This document shows, piece by piece, positions 31,827 through 41,469 of a stretch of 64,000 nucleotides of DNA. A model generated the notes under the pieces. It worked only from the letters and a program-made list of their open reading frames with translations, did no database searches and had not been told where the DNA came from. Position 1 is the first letter of the stretch, and every line of letters begins with the position of its first letter. The stretch is taken from assembly GCA_963575745.1 (NCBI GenBank), contig CAUYUJ010015282.1, forward strand, positions 1,249,651-1,313,650, written 5' to 3'. The stretch is from Prorocentrum cordatum. Taxonomy: Eukaryota; Sar; Dinophyceae; Prorocentrales; Prorocentraceae. The translations under genes were made by a program, and so were the position numbers.

Positions 31827-32996
31827 CCAATGTCCAGGAAGCGTGGCGATCCCTCTGCCATTCTCCAGACGCCTCCTGCGAAAGCTGCCAGGTGCGGTCG
31901 AGCGTCATCTGAGGCGTGCTTCTCCGTGGCTACAGCGTCCAATGCAGGGTCGGCCAGAGGCAGCGCCAAGAGTTCTGAGGTGAAGGGCGTCAAGAAGGGC
32001 GTCTTGAAACGTAAGCCCGACCAGCCCATGAAGCTTTCACAGGCTTTTCGCGCGGCAGCAAAGCAAGGTATCAAGCTCCTGGGCTCCGTCAAGTGCATGC
32101 GCAAGTCCTGCTCTACAACGCCAGACAAGGTCGAGAAGTGGGGCGCTTACGAAGAGAGTAAAGCCAAGGATGGGACCTGGCTCTCGAAACCCACAGGGCC
32201 CATCTGCGGAGACTGCCAAGACCACTGCTGGTTTGGGTACGAGAACGTAGGTACACCGCAGGAAGTGCTCCAGAAGTGCAACGGTGATAAGGACTTCGAC
32301 ACTGACTTCTCCATTTCGCTTCGCTTGAGGAAGAAACGCCTGCAGCTTTTCTACCCGTCCAACGTGTGCCGCAGTGAGAAGCGTTCCTTCAAGGCCATCT
32401 CGCGGTATCGAGGTCTCCGCCCAACCGAGTTCGAACGGATCTTCAAGAAATCCCCTGTCGAGGCGGGTCGTAAACTTCAGGACTTGCTTGACCCCCACAC
32501 GAACGAGAAGTGCAAGGGCGTGCTGCTGAAGGACAGCACGCAGATCGACCCGTCTATTGGCATCGAGTACGAGATGAGCGTTGAAATCGAGACGAGCGAG
32601 ACAGAGTTCAAGCTCCACCATTCGCAGCAGCGGCGCCAGGCCCAGGCTCGCGAGTACTTCGATGAGATGAATCGCCCATCAGGCCTCGAGTGCGACGAGG
32701 CCAGGAAGCTCCGCCTTTGCTCCGACACGTACGAGGATATCAAGGCCCACATCGAGGCTGGAGGAGTCGAAGTGCCTGCAGAGGAAGATGAGGACCTTGC
32801 AGGAGATGATGACCAACAGGATGAGGATGACGCGGTTCCTGGCGCCGCCAATAGCGAGGCTGGCGGCGAGGGGTCCATCGCGCAGTCGCCTGCGATCAGG
32901 GGCTTCTCGAACCAGCTCGTGGTAGACAACGTCACGATTTACACGGTGAAGAAGGTAGCGACGGCGGTCTCAAAGGGCGCACCTTTGCCCCTCAAG
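31827..32996 (+). CDS. Large element protein, zinc-ribbon-like exon
   Basis: The frame holds ATG 31,830 and reads MSRKRGDPSAILQTPPAKAA, a basic N-terminus, then a Cys pattern CMRKSC ... ICGDCQDHCWFGY around residues 88-135, which looks like a zinc-binding module. A helical, charged region follows (QQRRQAQAREYFDEMNRP) and an acidic stretch near residue 320-345. I do not recognise the family. The frame runs on to 33,158 but becomes Ser/Pro-rich junk translated from a CCTCC tract, so an intron starts at about 32,997: TCAAG lies at both borders and splicing keeps frame. ATG 31,830 would start a separate gene if the upstream exon is not joined. Confidence 0.65.
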
Positions 32997-33215
32997 TCAA
33001 GCATTGGTCGGGATTTGGCATCCTCCCAACCCTCTTCTCCCTCCCCATCCTTCCTCTCCTCCTCCGAGTTATCCTTCTCCTCCTCTTCCACTTGTTCCTT
33101 CTCCTCTTCCTGCTGTCACCTCCTCTCATCCTCCTTCTACTCGTTCTCCCCCTTCTAAGTACTACTCTCCTCCTCCTCCTCCACCCCCTGCCTCCTCCTC
33201 ATTTCCCCGATCAAG
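32997..33215 (+). other. Intron with TCAAG direct repeats at its borders
   Basis: CTCAAG|TCAAGC on the left and GATCAAG|CTTCAC on the right; the interior is a CT-rich tract with TCCTCC words. Removing it joins ...GAPLPLK to LHLRGNWIALKVHMA in frame. Confidence 0.6.
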
Positions 33216-33749
33216 CTTCACCTGAGGGGCAATTGGATCGCCCTGAAGGTTCACATGGCGCTTGGCGCCGAGCAGCTGCAGGCGTTTGACGACGCCGCGT
33301 CGGAAACTGGTTTAGGACAAAAGGCGGACAGTGCAACCGCGCGGATCGACGGCATCAACCTCGCCGTGATTGCAGCAGGTGCAAAGCGTTTCGGGCACAG
33401 GCGCGTCAGGATGGAGAAGCTGCGCGACGAGATGTCGAGCAGCGACAACAAGAACAAGCGGATTGATGCTGCTCGCTTCACTAAGCGGCTGGAGCTCGCA
33501 GATATCGCAGAGGATTGCTCCAAGGTGGAAAACATCATGGCCTGGGAGAAGCAAGTCCTAGAGAAGAAGCTTCAAGATTTGGTGGCTGCGGACATGAACT
33601 TCCCTGTGACGTTGGCTGGGAACCTGGTGGCCAGGGAGCTGCGGGAGATCGGCGAGCAGGTCGTCACGGATGGGGTCAACATCGAGGACTTTTTCCGCGT
33701 CGGCCTGCCGTGGGACGTCTCGGCGGTGGATGCGGAGGCCCATTGCCAG
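33216..33749 (+). CDS. Large element protein, third exon
   Basis: 178 codons beginning LHLRGNWIALKVHMALGAEQ, mostly alpha-helical and charged. Part of it, from 33,255, is the only Met-initiated frame. It includes RRVRMEKLRDEMSSSDNKNK and ends DVSAVDAEAHCQ. The in-frame stop after CQSSH at 33,761 is probably intronic. No domain was recognised. Confidence 0.6.
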
Positions 33750-33973
33750 TCTAGTCACTAGTCGTCCAGTCTTGCGTTGGAAGAGGAGGAAGAAGATGAT
33801 GACGAGGAGGAGGACCAGGGTGACCAGAGAACGAGGAGGGGGGGAGGTGGAGGAGGATGCAGGGGAGGAGCAGAATGAGGAGGAGGAGGAGGAGGAGGAT
33901 GTGGAGGAGGGAGGAGAGCGAGGAGGAGGCGCGCCTGCCGTTGTCAACTGTCATTGGCCGTGGTCGTCATCAG
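33750..33973 (+). other. Intron with GAGGAG microsatellite
   Basis: CAG at both borders (TTGCCAG|TCTAG ... CATCAG|GCC). The interior is GGA/GAA-rich. Splicing restores a frame of similar helical character. Confidence 0.6.
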
Positions 33974-34606
33974 GCCGACGACGTGGAGGACCAGCCCATC
34001 GACCAAGACTCGGAGTTCAACCCTCTGCACCCTATGGCATTCATGATCCCGTCCGAGACGGGAGCCGTTACTACGAACTTCGAGAAGTGGTGTTTCACTT
34101 ATTTCATCGCGCCGATTGCGCGTGCAACCGACAACAACACCCAGCAGAAGATGATGGACATTCTTGCAGAAGGAGAAAAGCACATGTTGAACCAGCCCTC
34201 AGATACCGATGAGGCTATCGTGAACTCTATTTCTGAAGTGGTGAAATCTTCGCGCGCGATTCGGAGCCTCTTGGCCCCGCGGAATGCAATGCTGGCCAAG
34301 GCGCTTGAGGCAGTCTCGGCGGCCACGGCAACAGATACTTCAGGAGGAACTTGGCAGGGCGTCGCCTACAACACCTGGGCTCTGCTGAAGGACCTGTCGT
34401 ACTTCAAAGTTTACATCGTCTCTTTCCGTATGACCAGGGCCACGCACTTTGACAGCGCGTTGAAGATGGCAGAGCACCTGGACAATATCAACTTGTGCCC
34501 CACCGAAGTCGGCAAGGTCGAGGGGCACGCGAGGGCCTTGGCGGATTTCTCCACCATCAAGAAAAACACGCGCGCAGGAGATTCGGCCTGTCCATGGGGG
34601 GCTCAG
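33974..34606 (+). CDS. Large element protein, fourth exon
   Basis: 211 codons from ADDVEDQPIDQDSEFNPLHP to ACPWGAQ. The sequence is balanced and non-repetitive, for example NFEKWCFTYFIAPIARATDN and KDLSYFKVYIVSFRMTRATH, with predicted helices. I do not recognise a family. The acidic start resembles a linker between domains. Confidence 0.6.
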
Positions 34607-35071
34607 TCAGTAGGGTCGTAAGGGAACTTTGGGCCTGATTCGTCTAGCGTTCGGTGCCTGCTCAGCCTCTTGTGAGTCCAGAGACCCCAGCAAGTCCAGC
34701 TCTTGGAAATTCCAGGGATACCAGCAAATCCAGTCTTATGAGCTTCGCAGTTCCATGTAAAGCTTTTGGGTGCTCCAACGCCATAACATTGCATCGTCTG
34801 GCCTAGCCCAGCGCATGGGGGCTTTTTCGGTAAGAGTGAGCGCGTTTTCGTTTCTTGATGTGCGCCTTTGGTCCCCTCCTGTTCTTTGTGGTGTATGTTT
34901 TTGATTTGAGGTTATCTTGCAGCCCAGCAAACGGGGTCCCACATTGTCCAAAACGAAGCAATGGACGGATGAGGGGGTGACAGATTGGGTTTTGGAAGGC
35001 AGCGTAATCGCAGAGCCCCCATACAGCCTCAGAGTTCCCATGGGACGGACCGTGGAGGGACTGTGTCTCAG
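34607..35071 (+). other. Intron with CTCAG borders
   Basis: GCTCAG|TCAGTAGG on the left and GTCTCAG|TGGGAG on the right. 465 bases of unique sequence with no coding content. Standard GT-AG removal would break the frame; retaining one G keeps it. Confidence 0.55.
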
Positions 35072-36385
35072 TGGGAGTCTACGTTGTCCAGCATTGCCGA
35101 CCGAGGGGCGCAACTTCTGAGCAGCGTGCAGAAGGGCGAGTCGCAGGAGTACAACCTCAACAGCGCCCCATCTTTGCAGGGCACGATGCACGTCGTGGAT
35201 ACTTACCGGCTGTTCTTCGATGCCTTGCGGAAATCGGGGTTGAAGATGAAGGCGTCTTGGGATGCAGCCGCAGAGATGACGCACGATATTGGGGCACGCG
35301 CTGGCGCAGCGATGTCCCGTGAGATATTGAAGCCGTTCATGAACAAGGTAAAGGGTAGTGATATTGTCAACGATGAGGAGAAGCTCGACGAGTTGGTGGC
35401 GAAACTGCTATCCGTTCTCACGTCCTCCGACGTGTCCGACCTCTACAGCGAAGAGCTCTCCAAAGATGTCAAGCGTGTCATCCAAGAGATCATCAGCGCC
35501 GTTACGTTCGAGGTGAAGCCAGGTACTATGACGTGCAAGGAGGCCCAGTTACCCTCGGTGATTGACAAGCTGTCGGAGTTCGTACCGAAGAGCGGCGAGG
35601 AGAAGGCAGAGTTGCACTGGGTATCTAAGTTTGTCGATGATATGGTGCAGTTGGTATCCAAGAAGGCGGAGATCATCGACGCGGGTGGTAACGTGGCGGA
35701 CAGGATGAAGGACGACCGCTGCCAGGAGCTACTTCAGTCCGTCGCAGGAATGGCCAAAACATTGACGGCATTGAAGGTAAAGGTTGGGAGCCAAAGCGAA
35801 GTCAGTTTGCCTGCTGTTAGCGATAAGCACCTCGAGGACACGAAGCAGTTCGTGGCTGACCATGCACCGTGCTTGTACAGCTCCATGAAGGAGACGATTA
35901 CTACGTTTGTCGACGCCCCGTACGACAAGGACTCGCCGCCCTCGGAGAGTGTCAAAATGGTGGCTCGTGGTATCCTGCTGGAGCCCAGCCACGAGAAGTG
36001 GAGTGACGCACTCAAGACGGGCACCATCGAGGAGATCATCGCCATTGCGAAGAAGTCGCTCATGGTACTTAAGGTGGACTCATACAACAAGGCGTGCGCT
36101 GAGTTGGGTGCGAAGTTGCAGACATTGAAGTTCACTCGCGAGTACTGCGACATCCAGGTTGACGACACGCTCGAGAAGGATTACACGAAGCTCTGCGATG
36201 GCATGCAGCTCACTTGCAAAGAGTGCGTGCTGGCGGCGCTGCTCGTCAAGTACCACGGCCAGGACACGAAGCTCAAGACCGCGCTCAACAGGGAGAAGGG
36301 CGCCCTCAAGAAGAGCAAGCATTGGGAGCTGGTCGATCCCAAGCTGCAGGCGGTTGTGGATAAAGCGATTGCATTCTTGCTCTAA
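35072..36385 (+). CDS. Large element protein, last exon
   Basis: 437 codons to TAA, starting WESTLSSIADRGAQLLSSVQ. The sequence is Lys/Glu/Leu-rich and helical throughout, for example ELVAKLLSVLTSSDVSDLYS and KVDSYNKACAELGAKLQTLK, with few Cys. It looks like a repeated-helix scaffold. No family was recognised. With the other exons the protein is about 1,530 residues, comparable with the transposase candidate. A 10-bp-stem hairpin follows the stop by 35 bases. Confidence 0.65.
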   Translation, partial: WESTLSSIADRGAQLLSSVQKGESQEYNLNSAPSLQGTMHVVDTYRLFFDALRKSGLKMKASWDAAAEMTHDIGARAGAAMSREILKPFMNKVKGSDIVNDEEKLDELVAKLLSVLTSSDVSDLYSEELSKDVKRVIQEIISAVTFEVKPGTMTCKEAQLPSVIDKLSEFVPKSGEEKAELHWVSKFVDDMVQLVSKKAEIIDAGGNVADRMKDDRCQELLQSVAGMAKTLTALKVKVGSQSEVSLPAVSDKHLEDTKQFVADHAPCLYSSMKETITTFVDAPYDKDSPPSESVKMVARGILLEPSHEKWSDALKTGTIEEIIAIAKKSLMVLKVDSYNKACAELGAKLQTLKFTREYCDIQVDDTLEKDYTKLCDGMQLTCKECVLAALLVKYHGQDTKLKTALNREKGALKKSKHWELVDPKLQAVVDKAIAFLL

Positions 36386-36419
36386 GCCACGCGATGACAA
36401 TGGCGAGAAGTTTGGTGTC

Positions 36420-36446
36420 GCCCACCTCGTTCCTGTCGAGGTGGGC
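36420..36446 (+). terminator. Stem-loop 35 bases after the stop codon
   Basis: GCCCACCTCG, loop TTCCTGT, CGAGGTGGGC: a perfect 10-bp stem. It may be a 3'-UTR processing or stability element. No other gene in the window has a visible counterpart, so its function is inferred from position only. Confidence 0.4.
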
Positions 36447-36494
36447 TCGGTGGCGAAAAATATGACAAACGTCATGGTCGCAACCACCATGACT

Positions 36495-36800
36495 CATCCC
36501 AACACGAGATGGCCACCGCCATCATCACACAATCACGCTCATCATCATCACCACCCACCGCCATTCACCATTCACCATCACAACATCAGCATTGCCATCG
36601 CCATCACAACCACACAACCATCACCTCACCATCACACTTATCATTCATCATCACCACCACCAGCACCACCATCACAATCATCATCTCATCACCATCACCA
36701 CGCGCACCACCTTCATGTTCATCACCACCATCACACCACCACCGCTCCCTCCCTCCCATCCCTCCCTCCCTCCCTCCCTCCTCATCCCCCCGTCCCTGCG
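36495..36800. repeat. CATCAC microsatellite and CCTCC tract, second block
   Basis: Imperfect CATCAC/CACCAT repeats over about 250 bases, then TCCCTCC repeats. It corresponds to 23,878-24,065. Confidence 0.9.
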
Positions 36801-36804
36801 TAGG

Positions 36805-37735
36805 TAGATCAAAGGCGTGTCTTGGGTTAGTTAGTTTACGTATGTAATGGCTAGGGGGTATGTATGTCTTGGTCTCTGCACGTTTTGGGTTAGGTGTGTA
36901 TGTCTTGGCATCTCAAGGCAGTCTTGGTGTCATCTTGGGGCTCTTGGCTTGGCGCAATCTTGGGCAACTTTGGGCTAGGTATGTATGTATTGGTCTATAC
37001 GTAAGCTTTAGGCACTCTGGGGCAGTCTTAAGGCGTCTTGGGGCCCGTATGGGCGTCTTGGGGCCTCTATGGACATCTGCGGCATTCACCCGAGGCTTCC
37101 GCTTGCCGCCTGTTTGATCTCAAAGGGTTGGAGGGGTCCGCGAATGGGGGCTCCCACGGGCGGGGGCGAAGGTCACGACCCCTCCCCCCTTCCAGCCCCA
37201 AAGGCTGGGAGGGGGTGCTAGGGTGGTGACTGCCCGTCCTAACCCCTTGTTCGCGGGCGAATGGGGGCTCCCACGGGCGGGGGCGAAGGTCACGACCTTT
37301 CTCCCCTCGAGCCCAAGTGGCTTGGGGGGTGCTAAGGTGGTGACTGCCCGTCCTAACCCCTTGTTCGCCTAGACCCCGTGATCCGCGTGAGGGGTGCGCC
37401 TGTCTTGGGTATTATTTGAGCTCCTTGGGGGCGTCTTGGGCACGCTGGGCTCCTGCTGTGCCCGCTTGGTTTGCCGTGCTGGTTTGCCCTGCTGCTCTGT
37501 AATGCTGGTCTGCCGTGTCGGTATGCTGCTTTGGGTTGCCATGTTGGTCTGCTTTGTTGGTCTGCCCTGTTGGCCTGCCGTGCTGGTCTGCTCTGCCGTG
37601 CGGGTCCATTGGGGCCCTCGGCCTTCCAGGGCCCATGGGGCCTCTGTGCCAGAGCCCAGTCCCTGTTCGCTTAGACCCCGTGATCCGCGTGAGGGGTGTG
37701 CCTTTTTGGGATATTTCTTGGCATCCTGTATAGGG
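36805..37735 (+). repeat. Internal module R, copy 2
   Basis: Corresponds to 24,070-24,960, again with the ~117-bp piece doubled (about 37,133 and 37,250) and ending in TGGTCTGCC words. A second CCGTGATCCGCGTGAGGGGT copy lies at 37,676. Confidence 0.85.
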
Positions 37736-38024
37736 CCAAGTATTGGCTCCTTCCCTCCTCCTCCTTCTCTTCCGATGCCTTGGCTCAAAGGGTTTATCTG
37801 ATTATCTGCGCGCCCCCCACGCAGCCACATACGGCATAGTGGGGGCGTCTGCGTTGGTGCTGGGTTGCAGCTGTTTGGGCCGCGAAGTGGGCTTGCCGCA
37901 ACTAAACGGGTCCACGCTGGGCCACGCCGTGGGCCCTGATTCAGTAGACTTAATCGGCGCTCGGCCGCGCCGTGGGCTCTGCCACGGCAGAGGGCCCCAC
38001 CTTTGCCTGCGCCCCCCCAATCCC

Positions 38025-38310
38025 CTGCTCCAAGGCAGGGCCTGGGGCGCGTGGCTGATATAGCGGGGCAAAGGGCCACGGCCCGTGCCCCGCTGCAACT
38101 TAGCGCGTGGCCGCTGGGCCAAGCCGTGGGCCGTGTAACGGCCGAATTGGCCGACGACCATCATCATCCACCAATCTTTCATCATAAAATGGGGGGGGGG
38201 GGAGGGCAGGCCGCTGAGCGCGAGAAGTTCCACTTCATTCAGCTCCGATGGACAGCCTCCCGACGTTCGAGATGCCTCTCGGCGTCTCCGCTCAGGGAGG
38301 GCGCTCTGCT
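38025..38310 (+). repeat. Internal module B, copy 2
   Basis: Corresponds to 26,165-26,480; here a G12 run and a CATCATCCACC insertion lie in the middle. Confidence 0.8.
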
Positions 38311-38589
38311 GAGCTGGCTGCCCTCTTTCTCTTGTCTATATTCTCTTTCTCTTCCTGCTCCCTGTCTCTCTCTGCAGCCGTCGCCGCGAAGAGTGGCCCG
38401 CCCGCGCAGGCAGGGCTCTTCGGCCACCTGTCGCCACTGTGCTGCCCTTTAACCTGCCCTCCCCCATCCCTCCCCCTCCCACTCCTTGGGAAACCCCGTC
38501 GCCTTGTTGGTCAAGGCGATTGGTCTCCCGCCGCTGGCTCGAACGTAAAGAATGCACGCGCGGGGGGCCCCGCGGCGACCCGATGCGGT

Positions 38590-39025
38590 CCGACCGCAAG
38601 TGCGGGATCCGCACGTGAAGCACCGATCTGTTGGATTGCGACCTTGTGGGTCGCATCTTGGCAATGCCTCCTGGCGCTTCGGCGCCCCGCCGAACGCGCC
38701 TGGGCTTGTCCTCAACGCGATAGCGCCGCCTCGTACGAGAGGCGCCGCCTTTGCGAATCATGAGTTTCCCCGCGTTGTCGCGGGCGTGCGTCCGACGCCC
38801 CAACGGGGGCCTAGCTCCTTGGCGCCCCGCGGCCGTCGTCGCGGGGCGCCGTTGCGCGCCCGCGATGAGATCCGATAGGTGGTTACTGATCAAATGCAAT
38901 CACACCTCGCGCTGTCCCGTGTAAGCTTCTACGTTTGTTCCAACGCCCACGGGGTTTTTGGGCCGCCTCGAACCCTGTGTTTGTATGGCGCCGTTGTGCG
39001 GTGCAAAGGTTGGTAACCTGCGCCG
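38590..39025 (+). repeat. Internal module A, copy 2
   Basis: Corresponds to 25,555-26,015. It is followed by about 400 bases without a recognised gene, then the right inverted repeat. Confidence 0.8.
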
Positions 39026-39429
39026 CGGTAGACCCTTTTGCGCTGGCGTGGACGGCAGCGCGCGCGCGGTTGAAGACGCGTCGCGCGGGCAATTCGCCGA
39101 ACCAGAGTGAGCCGCGTTGCGGCCGCTCCTCAACCCGCAGCGCGAAGGACCGATGTGCGCGCTCGAAAACTTGCGCATTACTGCGACAGCTTTGGCCACC
39201 GATGCAGATTGGGCCGCCATGCCTCGTCGCGCCCAGCGCCAGCGTTTGCCATTGCGGTATTTGGACCACGCGGTCGTTGCTTCGCGCGTGCCGATGGGCG
39301 CACGCCGCGCAGTTTGTGGGGCGGCGCTTGGCGTGCGATCACGTAGAACATCCTTGTCAAATGACAGCGTAGTGGCAGCGATCGCAAAATCGATTTTTTC
39401 GCGCATGTTCCATTTTTTTATGTTTTTCA

Positions 39430-39510
39430 GAAGTGTTTAAAAAGTATTTAAAAAGTGTTTTATGTTGAGATATGAGCATGTCAAGTTCCTACGATAAGAG
39501 AACTTCTCAA
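39430..39510 (-). repeat. Terminal inverted repeat, right
   Basis: The reverse complement begins TTGAGAAGTTCTCTTATCGT, with AAACACTTTTTAAATACTTT then TTAAACACTTC further in. It aligns to 15,194-15,272 with one indel in the outer 26 bases and 29/32 identity in the inner segment. Confidence 0.85.
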
Positions 39511-39518
39511 TGTTAGGG
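39511..39518 (+). other. Target-site duplication, right copy (TGTTAGGG)
   Basis: Identical to 15,186-15,193; the telomere-like array continues beyond it. Confidence 0.6.
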
Positions 39519-39622
39519 TTCATGTGAGGGCGCAAGGTCATTGGTGTGAGGGTCATGGTTCGTGTTAGGGTGTTAGGGTGTGGGTGTGGGTGGTAGGGTT
39601 AGGGTATGAGGGTCACCTAGTG
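39511..39622 (+). repeat. Interstitial telomere-like array, right of the element
   Basis: GTTAGGGTT, GTGTTAGGGT and GGTTAGGGTATGAGGG variants; continues the array cut at 15,193. Confidence 0.85.
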
Positions 39623-39629
39623 CTTGCGC

Positions 39630-39985
39630 GGATCATTCCCACCCCGCCCCAAGCTTTCCCCATAGGACAGACTTATTTGTTATCGCGTCAACACGGCCTT
39701 GCATCCTCTGCAACTTTCGAGCACAGCTGGGCCGTTCGGGGCGATTGCGGGGCGTGCTTGGGCCTTGCTGCTATCCCTTCCCATAAGATCGGGATCCCCT
39801 GAAGATAAGGATGTGGATGCTGCCGCTGCTGCTGCTGTCGGCGACGGCGAGCTCAGGAGCGGTTTGGGAAGCAAGTGGAGCGCTTGGGAACGCTTGGGAG
39901 CGTCTGGGAGCGCCTGGAACAGCTCGGGGAGCGCAGGAACCCCAAATCGGAATCGGCGAGGGGTTCCCGAAAAGCATCGATTCAT
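39630..39985 (+). repeat. Dispersed repeat block P, copy 2
   Basis: See 11,495-11,830. It contains an extra GCTGCCGCTGCTGCTGCTGT run at about 39,818. Confidence 0.8.
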
Positions 39986-40004
39986 TATGCGCTGGCTTTC
40001 GAAG

Positions 40005-40310
40005 CAGACATGTTTCTGCATCTTGTCCCCAGGCACTCTTTGGGGCCAGGGAGAATGTCTGTGTTTCAGATCAGTTGATGCGCGCCTATTGTTTTTGTAT
40101 GCGATGGGAAGGGCTGGGCCGATGTTAAGCTCAGCAGGTGTGCGGCGAATGATATATGGTGTCTAGGATGGTGAGTGGCCGTTGTGAAAGGTAAGCCGAT
40201 GTCCACCACATTGCATTGTTTGCAAAGGATATTGAGGGGTGACAATGAGACAGGACGATACTGAAATCACCGGAGGGGCACGATCCGTGTGCGGGCACAG
40301 GGATCGTCAG
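40005..40310 (+). repeat. Dispersed repeat blocks Q and S, copies 2
   Basis: Q (about 40,018-40,085) and S (about 40,110-40,310) follow P without the insertions seen in the left copy. The words GGGGCCAGGGAGAATGTC and GCACGATCCGTGTGCGGGCA mark them. Confidence 0.8.
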
Positions 40311-40369
40311 GGTTCGCGCCAGAGCATCGGAGCCATCCATAGGGGGGGTCATATCGTTTCTCATGGGCT

Positions 40370-41000
40370 CCCCATGCGCCCTGCCGTATGAAGGGTGCGC
40401 CGAAATGGTGACGAGAAGGCACGCGGGCGCAACCACTGGGGCCATAAGTGGAGCTCCCTCGGGAGCCACGGAGCGTGTGAGGGGTGTGCCAAAATGGACA
40501 TGCGGAGGGCGGAGACAGGCATTTGGAGGAGGGAGGAGGAGGGAGGAGGACGAGGAGGAGGAGGAGGAGGAGGAGGAGGAGGAGGAGGAGGAGGAGGAGG
40601 AGGAGGAGGAGGGAGGAGGAGACCGCCACCATTGCCACCATCACCGCCGACCCGACCGCACCCGCCCCCGGCCGCCCCTCTCATGTCCTCTCCCTGCCCC
40701 TGTCGGGCCGCCCTTGCTGCCGCACACGCCTTACGCTTCGCCTCCGGCTTCTTCCTCGCCCTTCGCTTTCCTTTGCATGCCTCCTTGCGTCATTCACTGA
40801 ATTATTAGAACTCGCCCGGGGGTCCCCTTTGGTGACGGGGGTGGGGACCACTCGGGTGCCTACAGGCTTTTCCAGGGAAGGAGGAGGAGAGGAGAGAGGA
40901 GATGATAGGACGCGGGGCGATACATATGCAAAACGAGGACCCAGCACCACGGGATGGTTGGGCACAAAACCAAACAAGTCCATGAGTTCTCCACCCCCAT
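40370..41000 (-). repeat. Inverted dispersed repeat related to 58.4-59.04 kb
   Basis: On the minus strand, GCCCAACCATCCCGTGGTGC then TGGGTCCTCGTTTTG resembles the head at about 58,441-58,478, and GGCACACCCCTCACACGCTC with CCGTGGC units (about 40,370-40,500) match the 89-bp satellite there. A GGA microsatellite lies between. Confidence 0.7.
40535..40622. repeat. (GGA)n microsatellite
   Basis: Nearly pure GGA/GAG repeat, about 28 units. Confidence 0.95.
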
Positions 41001-41426
41001 CCGTGCGCCGCGCCCGCTACACTGCAGAGGCCGTCCAGCCGAGCCAAGAGCCCGAGCTCGGGTGCACCATCGGCATGCTGGACCGCTGGCCTCTGCCGCG
41101 AAATGCGGGCCTGGCGTCGGGGGCGGAGGCGGGCCTAGCGGGAGGGGCCCCTTCCCGCTCCTCTTGTTCATCCTCCTTTTGCCCCTCGTAGGGTTTTTCT
41201 TCCTCTTCCTCGCCCCGCAGCTCGCAGAACTTCCGCTCAGGTATCGGCGCCGTCCGACGCGGCAGGATGATTCATCGGCTAACCGCGCTCCTCCCGACGC
41301 ACCGATTTTCTCGTCCCCCTCCGGAGTTCCCTCGCCCTTGGCCCCCCTTGGCGTCTGTCTATTCTTCGCCTTCGTCCTCTCCCCATCTTTTCCCCGAGCC
41401 CTGAAGGGCGAGGGGTTCCTCCTCCT

Positions 41427-41447
41427 CCGTAGCCATTTTGCCTCAAG
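41427..41447 (+). other. Relic spliced leader, 20/21 identical
   Basis: CCGTAGCCATTTTGCCTCAA plus G differs from DinoSL by one G-to-C change. It is the best preserved relic in the window and lies 22 bases before ATG 41,470. Confidence 0.85.
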
Positions 41448-41469
41448 AGGCGACAGGCGACAACTGGTT

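Larger units (their letters stand above)
15194..39510 (+). mobile_element. Giant TIR-bounded DNA transposon, 24.3 kb, several cargo genes
   Basis: The left end starts TTGAGAAGTTCTCTTACGTA; the right end, reverse-complemented, starts TTGAGAAGTTCTCTTATCGT. The outer 25 bases differ only by one inserted T. After about 20 diverged bases, a 32-base AT-rich segment matches at 29 positions. The element is flanked by TGTTAGGG on both sides and interrupts a TTAGGG-like array. It encodes, all on the + strand, a hAT-like transposase candidate, a PARP-like zinc-finger segment, an HU-fold protein, a Pro/Ser-rich protein and a large zinc-finger protein. About half its length is repeats. It may be a composite of two units, because similar repeat blocks follow each gene group. 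I know of no described element with this gene set. Confidence 0.75.

Noticed and set aside
15194-39510. Polinton/Maverick or giant-virus-like element
   Set aside because: No polymerase B, retroviral-type integrase, protease, packaging ATPase or capsid motif was found; the target duplication is 8 and not 6 bases.
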